Below are positions 7,775 to 16,337 of a stretch of DNA of 64,000 bases, in pieces. The stretch lies in the NCBI RefSeq assembly GCF_022846615.1, contig NZ_AP025637.1:5047001-5111000 (forward strand). Direction: 5' to 3'. This DNA is from Roseomonas fluvialis (lineage in GTDB: Bacteria > Pseudomonadota > Alphaproteobacteria > Acetobacterales > Acetobacteraceae). A program made the translations under genes and the position numbers. The notes beneath the pieces are model-generated. The model did no database searches, was not told the origin of the DNA, and saw only the letters and a list, made by a program, of their open reading frames with translations. Position 1 is the first letter of the stretch; each line of letters starts with the position of its first letter.

Positions 7775-9196
7775 TTACGCCGCGCGCAGCGGGATCGCCA
7801 CGAAGCGGCGCGCGCCATCGCGTTCCACCTGCAGCGCGATCGACGGGCGCCCGGCATCGCGCGCCGCGCTCACTGCATCCACCACGTCGCGCGGCTGGGT
7901 GGCGTCACGGCCATCGGCGCGCAGCACCACGTCGCCCTCGCGCAGCCCGCGCTCCGCGGCCACGCTGCCGGGTTCGACGCGGGTCACCGCCACGCCGCCC
8001 TGCGGCCGCGGCGCCAGGCCGAGCCCCAGCGAGGGCTGCGCCGGCTGGCCCGGCTTGCCCGCCGCGGCGATCGCCGGGTTGGTGCCGATCTCGACGCGCT
8101 GCTCCATCGCCGCACCGTCGCGCAGCACCGCCAGGGTCGCGCTGCGGCCAGGCGCGACTTCCGCCACGCCGGTCGCGAGATCCCGCGGGCTTTCCACGCG
8201 GCGGCCATCGATGCCGGTGATGACGTCGCCGGCGCGCAGCCCCGCCGTCGCGGCCGGGCTGTTGGGCTCGACGCTGTTCACCACCACGCCCTTGGCATCG
8301 CCGACACGCAGCGCCGTCGCCAGGTCGCGGTCGAGCGGCTGCATGCTGACACCCAGCCAGCCGCGCTGCACCGCGCCGTGGTCACGCAGCTGCGCCACCA
8401 CCGACTGCACCATCTTCGACGGCACCGCGAAGCCGATGCCGATGTTTCCGCCCGACGGCGAGAAGATCGCGGTGTTCACGCCGACCACCTCGCCGGCGGC
8501 GTTGAACAGCGGGCCGCCGGAATTGCCGGGGTTGATCGACGCATCCGTCTGGATGAAGTCGTCATAGGGCCCCGCGCCGATCTGCCGGCCGCGCGCCGAG
8601 ACGATGCCCGCGGTCACGGTGCCGCCCAGGCCGAAGGGGTTGCCCATGGCCATGACCCACTCACCGACACGGGTGCGGTCGCTGTCGCCGAAGGACAGCG
8701 CCGCCAGCGGCGCGCCGGCCTCGACCTTCAGAAGCGCGATGTCGGTCGCGGTGTCGCGGCCGACCACGCGGGCCGGCAGCTCGCGGCCATCGGCCAGCTC
8801 GACCTTCACCTCGGTGTTGTCGCCGACCACATGCGCATTGGTCACGATGAAGCCGTCGGCATGGATGACGAAGCCGGAACCCTGGCCGGCGCGGCGCTGG
8901 CCCTGCTCGGGCTGCGGCGCGGGCCGGCCGAAGCGGCGCATCATCTCCTCCTGCGGGGAGGCACGCTCGCGCGCCGGGGTCGCGCGCTCGCTGGTCATCA
9001 CGCGCACGACGGACGGCCCGACGCGGGCGGCCATGTCGGCGAAGTCAGGCCCGGCGGCGCGCGCCAGCGCCACGCCCGCCACCGGCGGGGTCGGCTGCGC
9101 GGTGCCCGGCAGCGCGGTCAAGGCGGTGGTGCCGAGTGCGAGGGCCAGCACGCCGGCCATGATCGCGGGACGGCGACGGTTGAAGAAGGACGGCAT
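7775..9196 (-). CDS. DegP/HtrA-family periplasmic serine endoprotease (Do)
   Basis: A 473-residue S1C protease. A signal peptide covers about residues 1-33 (ALGTTALTALPGTAQ). The trypsin-like domain has the triad His122 (VTNAHVV), Asp152 (TDIALLK) and Ser226 (NPGNSGGPL); two PDZ domains follow, at about 275-365 and 380-465. It degrades or chaperones misfolded envelope proteins. It is divergent from a response regulator/sensor kinase pair, an arrangement that suggests control by that envelope-responsive system (inference). Own terminator at 7631-7674. Confidence 0.93.
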   Translation of the reverse strand: MPSFFNRRRPAIMAGVLALALGTTALTALPGTAQPTPPVAGVALARAAGPDFADMAARVGPSVVRVMTSERATPARERASPQEEMMRRFGRPAPQPEQGQRRAGQGSGFVIHADGFIVTNAHVVGDNTEVKVELADGRELPARVVGRDTATDIALLKVEAGAPLAALSFGDSDRTRVGEWVMAMGNPFGLGGTVTAGIVSARGRQIGAGPYDDFIQTDASINPGNSGGPLFNAAGEVVGVNTAIFSPSGGNIGIGFAVPSKMVQSVVAQLRDHGAVQRGWLGVSMQPLDRDLATALRVGDAKGVVVNSVEPNSPAATAGLRAGDVITGIDGRRVESPRDLATGVAEVAPGRSATLAVLRDGAAMEQRVEIGTNPAIAAAGKPGQPAQPSLGLGLAPRPQGGVAVTRVEPGSVAAERGLREGDVVLRADGRDATQPRDVVDAVSAARDAGRPSIALQVERDGARRFVAIPLRAA

Positions 9197-9380
9197 AGCA
9201 GGTGTCTCCCAGTCAGGATGAGGGGGCTCCGCCGGCTTGGCGGGGCGTGCATCGCAGGAAGCGCCTTTGCCCTTCCCGGCCCCCTGTCGCCGCGCTTACC
9301 GATCCGTATGCTGAGCGCCGTTGCGGACTGCGCCAGAAGGCGCAGGCCCCCTGCACCGGACTGTCGCCCTGGAGGCCCGC

Positions 9381-10058
9381 TTGCGAATCCTGGTCGTGGA
9401 GGATGATGCCGAGACCGCCGCCTATATCGTGCGCGGGCTCGAGGAAGCCGGCCATGTCGTCGACCGCGCGGCTGACGGCCAGGACGGGCTGTTCCACGCC
9501 ACCGGCGGCGGGCACGACGTGATGGTGGTGGACCGCATGCTCCCCAAGCTCGATGGCCTGTCGATGGTGCGCGCGGTGCGCGCGGCGGGCATCGCCACAC
9601 CGGCCATCTTCCTGACGGCGCGTGCCGGCGTGGGTGATCGCGTGGAAGGGCTGGAGGCCGGCGGCGACGACTACCTGGCCAAGCCCTTCGCCTTCGCCGA
9701 GCTGCTGGCGCGCATCAATGCCCTGGCGCGCCGCCCGCCCTTGCAGCAGGAACTGACGGTGCTGCGCGTGGGCGACCTCGAGATGGACCTGATCCGTCGC
9801 ATCGTCACCCGCGCCGGGAAGCGCATCGACCTGCAGCCGCGCGAGTTCCGCCTGCTCGAATACCTGATGCGCCGCGAGGGCCAAGTGGTGACGCGGACCA
9901 TGCTGCTGGAAGGCGTGTGGGACTTCCACTTCGACCCCAAGACCAGCGTGGTGGAAACCCACATCAGCCGGCTGCGCGCCAAGGTGGACCGCGGCTTCGA
10001 CCGCGATCTGATCCATACCATCCGCGGCGCCGGCTACGTCGTGCGTGCCGATGGCTGA
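9381..10058 (+). CDS. OmpR/PhoB-family response regulator
   Basis: A 225-residue regulator: receiver domain with acidic pocket EDD (residues 7-9), phospho-acceptor Asp51 (VMVVDRMLP) and Lys101 (YLAKPF), followed by a winged-helix DNA-binding domain (about 128-222; FRLLEYLMR, VVETHISRLRAKV). I choose TTG 9381 because GGAGG sits at 9371-9375, seven bases upstream, and the receiver begins immediately (LRILVVEDD). An ATG 20 codons up would add sequence not typical of the family. It overlaps the sensor kinase gene by 8 bp. Confidence 0.9.
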   Translation: MRILVVEDDAETAAYIVRGLEEAGHVVDRAADGQDGLFHATGGGHDVMVVDRMLPKLDGLSMVRAVRAAGIATPAIFLTARAGVGDRVEGLEAGGDDYLAKPFAFAELLARINALARRPPLQQELTVLRVGDLEMDLIRRIVTRAGKRIDLQPREFRLLEYLMRREGQVVTRTMLLEGVWDFHFDPKTSVVETHISRLRAKVDRGFDRDLIHTIRGAGYVVRADG

Positions 10059-11385
10059 ACCACGCTGGGCCTTCGCGCGCACCACCGCGTTCCGCGTCAC
10101 GCTGCTGCACCTGCTGCTGACCATCGCCGGCACCCTCCTGGTCGGCGGCGGCGCCTGGTGGGCCACGGTCGGCTTCGGCGCCCGCCAGGCGGCGCAGGAG
10201 ATCGAGCGCGGCATGGGCGTGCTGCTGCAGTCCGGCGCGCTGTCCGGGCCGCGCGGCATCGCCCTGTCGATCGAAGCCCGCATGGCCGCCGACCGCACCG
10301 GCGCGGAATTCTATCTGCTGGCGGGGCCGGACGGGCAGCGCATCGCGGGCAATCTCTCGGGCGTGCCGCGCGACCCCGGCTGGCGCGAGGGCACCATCCG
10401 CCTGCCACAAGGCGCCGAGGCGCCGGTGCTGATGCTGGCCGCGCCGCTGCCCGGCGGCGGCGCGCTGGTGGTGGGGCGCGACCTTTCCTCGGTGCGCGCG
10501 CTGGAACAGCGCCTGGTCTCGGTCGCAGGCTGGGTCGGCGCTGCGATGCTGCTGCTCGGCCTGGGCGGTGGCTTGCTGATCGGGCGGTCCGTCGCGCGCC
10601 GCGCCGCGGCGATGGATGCGGCACTCGCCGCCGTGCAGGGCGGCGACCTCGACCGGCGCCTGGCGGTCGGGCGCGGCGGCGACGAATTCGACCGCCTGGC
10701 CGCGCGCATCAACGCCACGCTCGACCGCCTGCAATCGCTGATGACGGCGCTACGTGGCGTGACGGATGATATCGCGCACGACCTGCGCACGCCGTTGACG
10801 CGACTCCGCACGCGCCTCGATGCCGCCGCCGTCGCGCCCACCGGCGAGGCCATCGCCGCGGCGCAGCAGGAAGCCGATGCGCTGCTCGACATCTTCGCCG
10901 CGCTGTTGCGCATCGCGCAGGTCGAATCCGGCACGCAGCGGGCGGGCTTCACCCGCGTGGATCTCTCCGCGATCGCCACCTCGGTCGCCGAGGTCTTTGC
11001 CCCTGCCGCGGAGGATCGCGGCCAGATCTTTGCCACCGATATCGCGCCTGGCATCACCATGACCGGCGACCCTGCACTGCTGACCCAAATGCTGGCGAAC
11101 CTGGCGGAGAACGCGGTGCGCCATGGCCGCAACGGCGGGCACATCCTGCTCGCGGTCGGCGCGGCGGGACTCACCATCACCGACGACGGCCCGGGCATCC
11201 CGGCCGACCAGCACGAACGCGCCTTCCGCCGCTTCGGCCGGCTGGACGCGGCACGCTCCACGCCGGGCAGCGGGCTCGGCCTGGCGTTGGTGCGTGCGGT
11301 CGCTGAGTTGCATGGCATGACCATCACGCTGGAGGACGCGGCGCCGGGGCTGCGCGTGCGCATCGCACTGCCGGGCGTGCGATAG
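10051..11385 (+). CDS. Two-component sensor histidine kinase
   Basis: A 444-residue inner-membrane kinase: transmembrane helix at about 14-36, periplasmic segment to about 158, second helix at about 160-178, HAMP domain (about 180-232), dimerisation/phospho-acceptor helix with His243 (IAHDLRTPLTRL), and HATPase domain with N box (LAENAVRHG), G1 (DDGPGIP) and G2 (GSGLGLAL). ATG 10051 lies inside the regulator gene; a GTG two codons earlier is possible. Together with the regulator at 9381 it forms a TCS facing the DegP-like gene. Confidence 0.92.
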   Translation: MAEPRWAFARTTAFRVTLLHLLLTIAGTLLVGGGAWWATVGFGARQAAQEIERGMGVLLQSGALSGPRGIALSIEARMAADRTGAEFYLLAGPDGQRIAGNLSGVPRDPGWREGTIRLPQGAEAPVLMLAAPLPGGGALVVGRDLSSVRALEQRLVSVAGWVGAAMLLLGLGGGLLIGRSVARRAAAMDAALAAVQGGDLDRRLAVGRGGDEFDRLAARINATLDRLQSLMTALRGVTDDIAHDLRTPLTRLRTRLDAAAVAPTGEAIAAAQQEADALLDIFAALLRIAQVESGTQRAGFTRVDLSAIATSVAEVFAPAAEDRGQIFATDIAPGITMTGDPALLTQMLANLAENAVRHGRNGGHILLAVGAAGLTITDDGPGIPADQHERAFRRFGRLDAARSTPGSGLGLALVRAVAELHGMTITLEDAAPGLRVRIALPGVR

Positions 11386-11530
11386 AAGGGCACGTGGCAG
11401 CGGTCGCGCAGGGCGGCCCGGTCCCCGTCAGTTTAGGAGTATCAGCTACATTTCATTGAACATGGTGCGATCTGATGCCGGGGCTTCTCCGGTTAGCGTG
11501 CCCTCAAGCCATCCTGGGATATGCTGCCCC
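11386..11530 (+). promoter_or_regulatory. Short AT-richer intergenic stretch before the porin gene
   Basis: The stretch around 11431-11463 is clearly more AT-rich than its surroundings (TTTAGGAGTATCAGC and then ACATTTCATTG) and lies directly upstream of the porin gene, so a promoter is likely here. I cannot assign -35/-10 hexamers with confidence. Confidence 0.35.
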
Positions 11531-12850
11531 ATGCGCCCCAGCCTGCCCGGAGCAGCCATCGCTCTGCTGCTCGCCCTCGCCCTGCATCCCGCCTCGGCCG
11601 AGGACGCACCCGCCTGCGCCGAGGGCGTCGCCCTCGCCCCCGGCCTGTGCCTCTCCACCGAGGCCACGCTCGATTCCATCGCCAACCTGCGCGGCGGCGT
11701 GCGCAGCGGAGTCGCGGCCATCGGCCAGGTCTGGTCCGACCTCGATGCAGATTTCGAACGCCTGGCCGGTCTCGAGGGCTGGCGCGGCCGCGCCTCGGTC
11801 ATCGCCATCTATGGCCGCCAAGCCACCGCGACCCTGACCGGCGGCCTTGCGCCAGCCAGCAATATCGAGGCGCTCTCCACCATCCGCCTGTTCGAATTCT
11901 GGCTCGAACGCTCACTCGGGGCGTGGGGGTCGCTGCGCGTCGGCCAGCTCGCGGCCGACATGGAATTCGCCACGCTCGATGGCGCGCGCACGCTGGTCTC
12001 CGGGACCTTCGGCTGGCCGGTGGCCCTCGCCAGCACCTTGCCCGCGGGCGGGCCGGCCTATCCGCTCGCCACACCCGGCATCCGCCTCACGCTGGGCGAG
12101 CCGGACACGCATCACGGCCTGCGCCTCGGCCTGTATTCCGGCAATCCGGGGGGGCGCTACGGCGCGGATACCGATCCGCAGCGCCACAACCGCTACGGCA
12201 CCACCTTCAGCTTCAGCGGCGGCGCCTTCATGATCGCCGAGGGCGTGGTCGGCGCCGCACCGCCCGAAGCGGACGCGCCGCGCCCCTGGGTCGTGAAGCT
12301 CGGTGCCTGGTACCACAATGCCAGCTTCGATTCGCAACGCTACGACACCACCGGACTTCCCCTCGCCGACCCTGCCTCCTCAGGCGTACCGCGGCGCTAC
12401 GGCAACAACCACGGCGCCTACGCGGCGGCCGAGGCGGTTCTCTGGCGCGCGGAGACGCAAAGCCTTGCGCTGTTCGCGCGCGGCTTCGCGCAGCCGCAGG
12501 ACCGCAACGCCGTGGCCTGGCAGGTCGATGGCGGGATGGTCTGGCGCGGGCCGCTCGGGCGCGCGAACGACACGGCGGTGCTCGGCATCTCGCGCGCGCA
12601 GGTCGGCGCCTCGGCCCGCGGCTACGACCGCGACCTCGGCGCCTTCGGCTCACCCACGCCGACACGCCGCTACGAGACGATGATCGAGCTCAACTACGAC
12701 GCGGCGGTGATCGAGGACAGGCTCTACCTCCGCCCGCTGGTGCAGGTCCTGGTCAACCCCGCGGCGCGGCAGCCGGATGAACGGCGCAGCGCCACCGAAC
12801 CATTGCCGAATGCGACGCTGGTCGGGCTCAGGGTCGTGGCGAAGTTCTGA
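11531..12850 (+). CDS. OprB-family carbohydrate-selective porin
   Basis: A 439-residue outer-membrane beta-barrel protein. Signal peptide: MRPSLPGAAIALLLALALHP then ASA. OprB-type markers: FEFWLERSL followed by RVGQLAADMEFA, GTFGWPVALASTLPAGGPAYPLATPGIRL, GLRLGLYSGNPGG, and a C-terminus ending in Phe as in many outer-membrane proteins. Such porins admit glucose and other sugars. The start is ATG 11531; the open frame upstream adds a non-signal-like extension. Convergent with the gamma-glutamyltransferase gene, with a hairpin between. Confidence 0.87.
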   Translation: MRPSLPGAAIALLLALALHPASAEDAPACAEGVALAPGLCLSTEATLDSIANLRGGVRSGVAAIGQVWSDLDADFERLAGLEGWRGRASVIAIYGRQATATLTGGLAPASNIEALSTIRLFEFWLERSLGAWGSLRVGQLAADMEFATLDGARTLVSGTFGWPVALASTLPAGGPAYPLATPGIRLTLGEPDTHHGLRLGLYSGNPGGRYGADTDPQRHNRYGTTFSFSGGAFMIAEGVVGAAPPEADAPRPWVVKLGAWYHNASFDSQRYDTTGLPLADPASSGVPRRYGNNHGAYAAAEAVLWRAETQSLALFARGFAQPQDRNAVAWQVDGGMVWRGPLGRANDTAVLGISRAQVGASARGYDRDLGAFGSPTPTRRYETMIELNYDAAVIEDRLYLRPLVQVLVNPAARQPDERRSATEPLPNATLVGLRVVAKF

Positions 12851-12859
12851 TCCCCCCCG

Positions 12860-12880
12860 CCAGGGGGCAGTGCCCCCTGG
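12860..12880. terminator. Hairpin between convergent genes
   Basis: A perfect 9-bp stem CCAGGGGGC / GCCCCCTGG with loop AGT lies in the 42-bp gap between two converging stops. It could terminate transcripts from both sides, although no T-run is present. The stem nearly matches the one at 2222-2243. Confidence 0.5.
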
Positions 12881-12892
12881 ACCGCCGAAACC

Positions 12893-14575
12893 TCAGCGCG
12901 CGTCGGGCCAAAAGCGGACGCCGGCGCGGGCAAGGCCGCCGCCGACGCCGACCGCGGTGCCGTCGGCACGCCAGCAGGCGGCACCCTCCATCGCACCGTC
13001 ATCGTCGAAGCGAATGGCACACATGCCGCCGCCAATGTGCGGCATCCGCGCCAACACATGACCGCGCGATTCCAGTGCGGCGCGGACATCCTCGCCGAAG
13101 GCGGGCTCGACCTCCACGGCATCGCCCTGCGTCCACAGGCGCGGCGCCTCCACTGCCTCCTGCAGCGACATGCCGTGGTCCACCAGGTTCAGCATGCCCT
13201 GCATGACGCACCCGAAAATCCTCAGGCCGCCAGGCATGCCCAGCGCATAGGCCGGCTTCCCACCGCGCAGCACGATCATCGGCGCCATCGAGGTCGTCAC
13301 CCGCTTGCCGGGCGCGATCGACAGCGCACGGCCCGGGCGCGGGTCGAAAGTCGCCAGGTAGTTGTTCGGGATCATCCCCGTGCCATGCACGATGAAGCGC
13401 GCGCCGAAGGTGGAATTGATCGTCTGCGTCATGCAGGCGATCCGCCCCTCGCCATCCGCGACCGTGATGTGCGTGGTGTTCGGGCTCTCGGCACCGGCGA
13501 TCCCCGCCGACCAGTCCTGCGCCCGCGCCATGTCGATCAGCGCCCGCCGCTCGGCGCCATACGCTGCCGAGATCAGCCGCTCCACCGGCACATCCACGAA
13601 GGCCGGATCGCCCGAGGCCACCGCCCGGTCCGCGAAGGCCATCTTCAGCGCCTCCGCCAGCAGGTGAAGCGAATCGGCCGACCCGAAGCCCAGCGCGCGC
13701 AGGTCCCACCCCGACAGGATGTTCAGCATCTGCAGCACATGCACGCCGGAGGACGCCGGTGGCGGCGGCAGCACCACCTCGACATCGCGATACGGCCCGC
13801 GCAGCGGCGCGCGTTCGATGGTGGCGTAGTCGCGCAGGTCAGCCGCTGTCACGATGCCGCCTGCGCGCGCGATGCCCGCCGCCACCGCATCGCCCAGCGC
13901 GCCGTCGATCGCCGCGGCACCCTCGCGCGCCACCAGCTTCAACGTCTGCGCGTAATCCCCCTGCACGACGCGATGCCCGGCCTTCAGCGGCACGCCGCCG
14001 GGCAGGTAGATCGCCGCGATCGCCGGGTCCCGCGCCATGTCCGGCGCCGCCTCCGCCGCGCATTCCGCCAGATACGGCGTGGCGCGGTAACCGCGCTCGG
14101 CATGGCGGATCGCCGGCGCCATCACATCGGCCAGCGGCAGGGACCCGAACCGCGCCAGGATCTCGCACCACGCCTTGAGGTTGCCCGGTGTCGCCACCGA
14201 AAGCCCACCCACCGCGTTCACTCGCCCCACCGCTTCCAGGTTGCGCGGGTTGCCCGGCTGCGCGGGGGTGAACATGTCTGGCCGCGCCGCGGCGGCGCAG
14301 CGCGCCATCCCATCGATGATGGTGTGCGTGCCGTCGGCCAGGCGCAGATGCGCCGTCCCGCCCCCCAGCAGCCCGACCATCATGGGTTCGACCACACTCA
14401 GCGCGAACAGCGCGGCGATCGCGCCGTCGAAGGCGTTGCCGCCTTCCGCCAGCATCTCCGCCCCCGCGGCAGAGGCCAGCGGATGATTCGTCACGACCAT
14501 CCCGCGCGTGCCCATGGCCGGGCGCTTCGCGGTGGTGAAGCGCGTACCCGCACGGGTGGTCCAGTCGGTCGTCAT
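12893..14575 (-). CDS. Gamma-glutamyltransferase family protein
   Basis: A 560-residue Ntn-hydrolase proenzyme. The catalytic threonine that would become the new N-terminus after self-cleavage is Thr367 in SPNTTHITVAD, splitting a large and a small subunit. Also visible: GGNAFDGAIA near the N-terminus, NSTFGARF with MIPNNYLATF, and the GMPGG segment toward the end. The family cleaves gamma-glutamyl bonds (glutathione), though close relatives include acylases. No signal peptide is seen, so it is probably cytoplasmic. It follows the small two-cysteine secreted gene by 13 bases and is probably co-transcribed with it and the TIR gene. Confidence 0.9.
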   Translation of the reverse strand: MTTDWTTRAGTRFTTAKRPAMGTRGMVVTNHPLASAAGAEMLAEGGNAFDGAIAALFALSVVEPMMVGLLGGGTAHLRLADGTHTIIDGMARCAAAARPDMFTPAQPGNPRNLEAVGRVNAVGGLSVATPGNLKAWCEILARFGSLPLADVMAPAIRHAERGYRATPYLAECAAEAAPDMARDPAIAAIYLPGGVPLKAGHRVVQGDYAQTLKLVAREGAAAIDGALGDAVAAGIARAGGIVTAADLRDYATIERAPLRGPYRDVEVVLPPPPASSGVHVLQMLNILSGWDLRALGFGSADSLHLLAEALKMAFADRAVASGDPAFVDVPVERLISAAYGAERRALIDMARAQDWSAGIAGAESPNTTHITVADGEGRIACMTQTINSTFGARFIVHGTGMIPNNYLATFDPRPGRALSIAPGKRVTTSMAPMIVLRGGKPAYALGMPGGLRIFGCVMQGMLNLVDHGMSLQEAVEAPRLWTQGDAVEVEPAFGEDVRAALESRGHVLARMPHIGGGMCAIRFDDDGAMEGAACWRADGTAVGVGGGLARAGVRFWPDAR

Positions 14576-14588
14576 CGGGGCGTGTCCT

Positions 14589-14948
14589 TCACGGTGTCAG
14601 GCGGATCATGCGCTGCGCCTGGCACAAATCCTCGCGCGCGCGATCCTCGACGCGCCCATCGGCCCAGCGGATGCGCAGGTCGTTCAGGCAGGGCGTACCG
14701 GCCGGCGGTGTGAGATGCAGCGCGCTGCCCGGCGGCAGTTCCACGCGCCCGAGCAGCGATGTCCCGAAGCGCGCCTGCCCGCTCGGCGAGAGTTCCAGCG
14801 CCACCACCGGTGCTGCGCCGCCATTCATCAGCATGAAGGGGCGTGGCCGCGGGTCCTGCGCAACTGCAGGCGCCGCCAGCAGGCCTAGCGCGACGGCGAC
14901 CCAGCGGCGCCTTTGCTTCCCTCGAAACGCAAATCGGGTGCGGCGCAC
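14589..14948 (-). CDS. Small secreted protein with one two-cysteine domain
   Basis: A 119-residue protein with a signal peptide (RRRWVAVALGLLAAPAVAQ, about 13-31) and a single approximately 75-residue domain. I do not recognise a named family. The domain has the pattern N...LLG...LPPG...C-x21-C with DLRI and a WADGR turn; the same pattern forms the C-terminus of the neighbouring TIR protein and five repeats of the 48468 protein. The two cysteines could form a disulfide in the periplasm. The only usable start is GTG 14948, so the first 64 bases overlap the end of the TIR gene in another frame; a G-rich site precedes it. Function unknown; it could be a soluble partner or decoy of the TIR receptor (speculation). 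Confidence 0.75.
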   Translation of the reverse strand: MRRTRFAFRGKQRRRWVAVALGLLAAPAVAQDPRPRPFMLMNGGAAPVVALELSPSGQARFGTSLLGRVELPPGSALHLTPPAGTPCLNDLRIRWADGRVEDRAREDLCQAQRMIRLTP

Positions 14949-16141
14949 AGGTCAACCCCCGGACGATCCTCGGTCCTGCCGCCAACATAGACGACGCGAA
15001 TGTTGAACAGACAACCCTGCCCGGCCGGAGCGCGCAACAGCACGGCGTTGCCCGGCGTGAGTTGCGCCTGGCCGAGCCAGTCCTCCCGCCCCACGCCCTC
15101 GTCCAGGCGGGCGACGAAGACCTGGGTGATGGTCTCGCTCGCGACGTTCAGCACGCGCGCGGCCGGCTGCGGCCGGGGCGGCGGCGCCTGCGTCATGCTG
15201 CGCGGCGCCGAGGGCGGTTCCACGCCGGCGAAGGGTGCCGGGGCCGGGGGCAGCGGCAAGGGCACGGGCGCCAGCCCCGCGAGCGGCCCCGCCGTGCCGG
15301 CCAACCCGCCAGCCGGCGGTGGCGGCGCGGCGGCAACGGCGGCCTGTGGCGCCGGGCTGGCGGGCCGCGTGGGCTCCGCGGCAACGACCGCTGCCGCCAC
15401 GGCACCGGTCGCGCCGCGCGCATCCGACCCGAACAGCGCCTTGATCTGCGGCTCGAAGTACCAGGCGGCGGCCACCGCCGCGCCCAGCACAGCCACCACC
15501 CCCGCCACCACCGCAATACCCAGGCCACGGCGCGGCGCCGGCAGATGCGGCGCGGGCGCGGCCTTCGCCCCGTCGGCGCGGGGCGCCTGGGCGGCGCCCG
15601 CGGGCGGACGCGGTGCGGCGGGCCTGGCCGGTGCGGCGGAATCGGGCCGCGGCGGCGCGCCATCCTGCCGCGGGGCGGCCGCGCGGGCCGCGGCCACCAT
15701 GGCAGCTGCCTGGGCGCGCGGAATCTCGATCGTGGCATCGGCCGCAAGAGCGATCCGCACGCCGGCCGCCAGCACATCGGCGTGCTGGTCGATCGGCGGG
15801 GGGAACACGTTCAGCCAGTGCGACCCCGCGAGGTGCAGCCGCAGCGCACCGCCCGGCTGGCAATCCTCGATCCGCACCGGCACCAGCGCGAGGGACTGCG
15901 AGACCGCCGTCACCACCTCGTTCCTGACATGCACGGAGCCCGCGGTGTGCCGCGACAGCACCAGCACCATGGCATGCGCCCGGCCGATCGCGGTCAGGAT
16001 CGCCTCGCCCCAGTCGGCGCCAGCCGGCACGTCGCGCGGGGCGATCCAGCAGCGAATGCCGCGCGCTTCCAGCGCCGCGCAGACCGCATCCGCGGCGGCG
16101 CGGTCGGCTGACGCGTAGCTGAGGAAGACATCGTGAGGCAT
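14885..16141 (-). CDS. Transmembrane TIR-domain protein with C-terminal two-cysteine domain
   Basis: A 418-residue protein. Residues about 3-125 form a TIR domain (DVFLSYASADR; WIAPRDVPAGADWGEAI; VLVLSRH). Glu75, in VRNEVVTAV, aligns by eye with the catalytic Glu of the NADase SARM1 (KEIVTAL). A Pro/Ala-rich linker leads to one transmembrane helix at about 207-227 (GIAVVAGVVAVLGAAVAAAW), another Pro/Ala linker, and a final domain (about 329-407) with a C-x21-C pair, like the neighbouring secreted protein. Predicted topology: TIR inside, cysteine domain in the periplasm. ATG 16141 begins right at the TIR fold; an ATG 17 codons upstream is the alternative. First gene of the minus-strand operon and divergent from a nucleotide cyclase. 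Whether the TIR is enzymatic or a scaffold is unknown. Confidence 0.85.
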   Translation of the reverse strand: MPHDVFLSYASADRAAADAVCAALEARGIRCWIAPRDVPAGADWGEAILTAIGRAHAMVLVLSRHTAGSVHVRNEVVTAVSQSLALVPVRIEDCQPGGALRLHLAGSHWLNVFPPPIDQHADVLAAGVRIALAADATIEIPRAQAAAMVAAARAAAPRQDGAPPRPDSAAPARPAAPRPPAGAAQAPRADGAKAAPAPHLPAPRRGLGIAVVAGVVAVLGAAVAAAWYFEPQIKALFGSDARGATGAVAAAVVAAEPTRPASPAPQAAVAAAPPPPAGGLAGTAGPLAGLAPVPLPLPPAPAPFAGVEPPSAPRSMTQAPPPRPQPAARVLNVASETITQVFVARLDEGVGREDWLGQAQLTPGNAVLLRAPAGQGCLFNIRVVYVGGRTEDRPGVDLCAAPDLRFEGSKGAAGSPSR

Positions 16142-16337
16142 GGCGTCGTCCGGGACGGTTGCGTTCTCGCACAGGCCGGGCGGGTGCGCCATGCGTCAGC
16201 GCACGCAACGGAGGGGTCGGGTGCCGGTCAGCCATCCCCACTGGCAGGGAAACCACGCCGGCCGCCCACCGACGCGCCACGTTGCCGCGCGGTGACGTCC
16301 CCCCTAGGATGCCATTCCAATTCCGCGCCGAGGCCCG
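16142..16337. promoter_or_regulatory. Divergent intergenic region between TIR and cyclase genes
   Basis: The 196-bp gap must hold promoters for both directions. A stretch with CCCCCCTAGGATGCCATTCC lies 25-45 bases before the cyclase start. I found no clear Crp-type palindrome (TGTGA-N6-TCACA) by eye. Confidence 0.3.
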
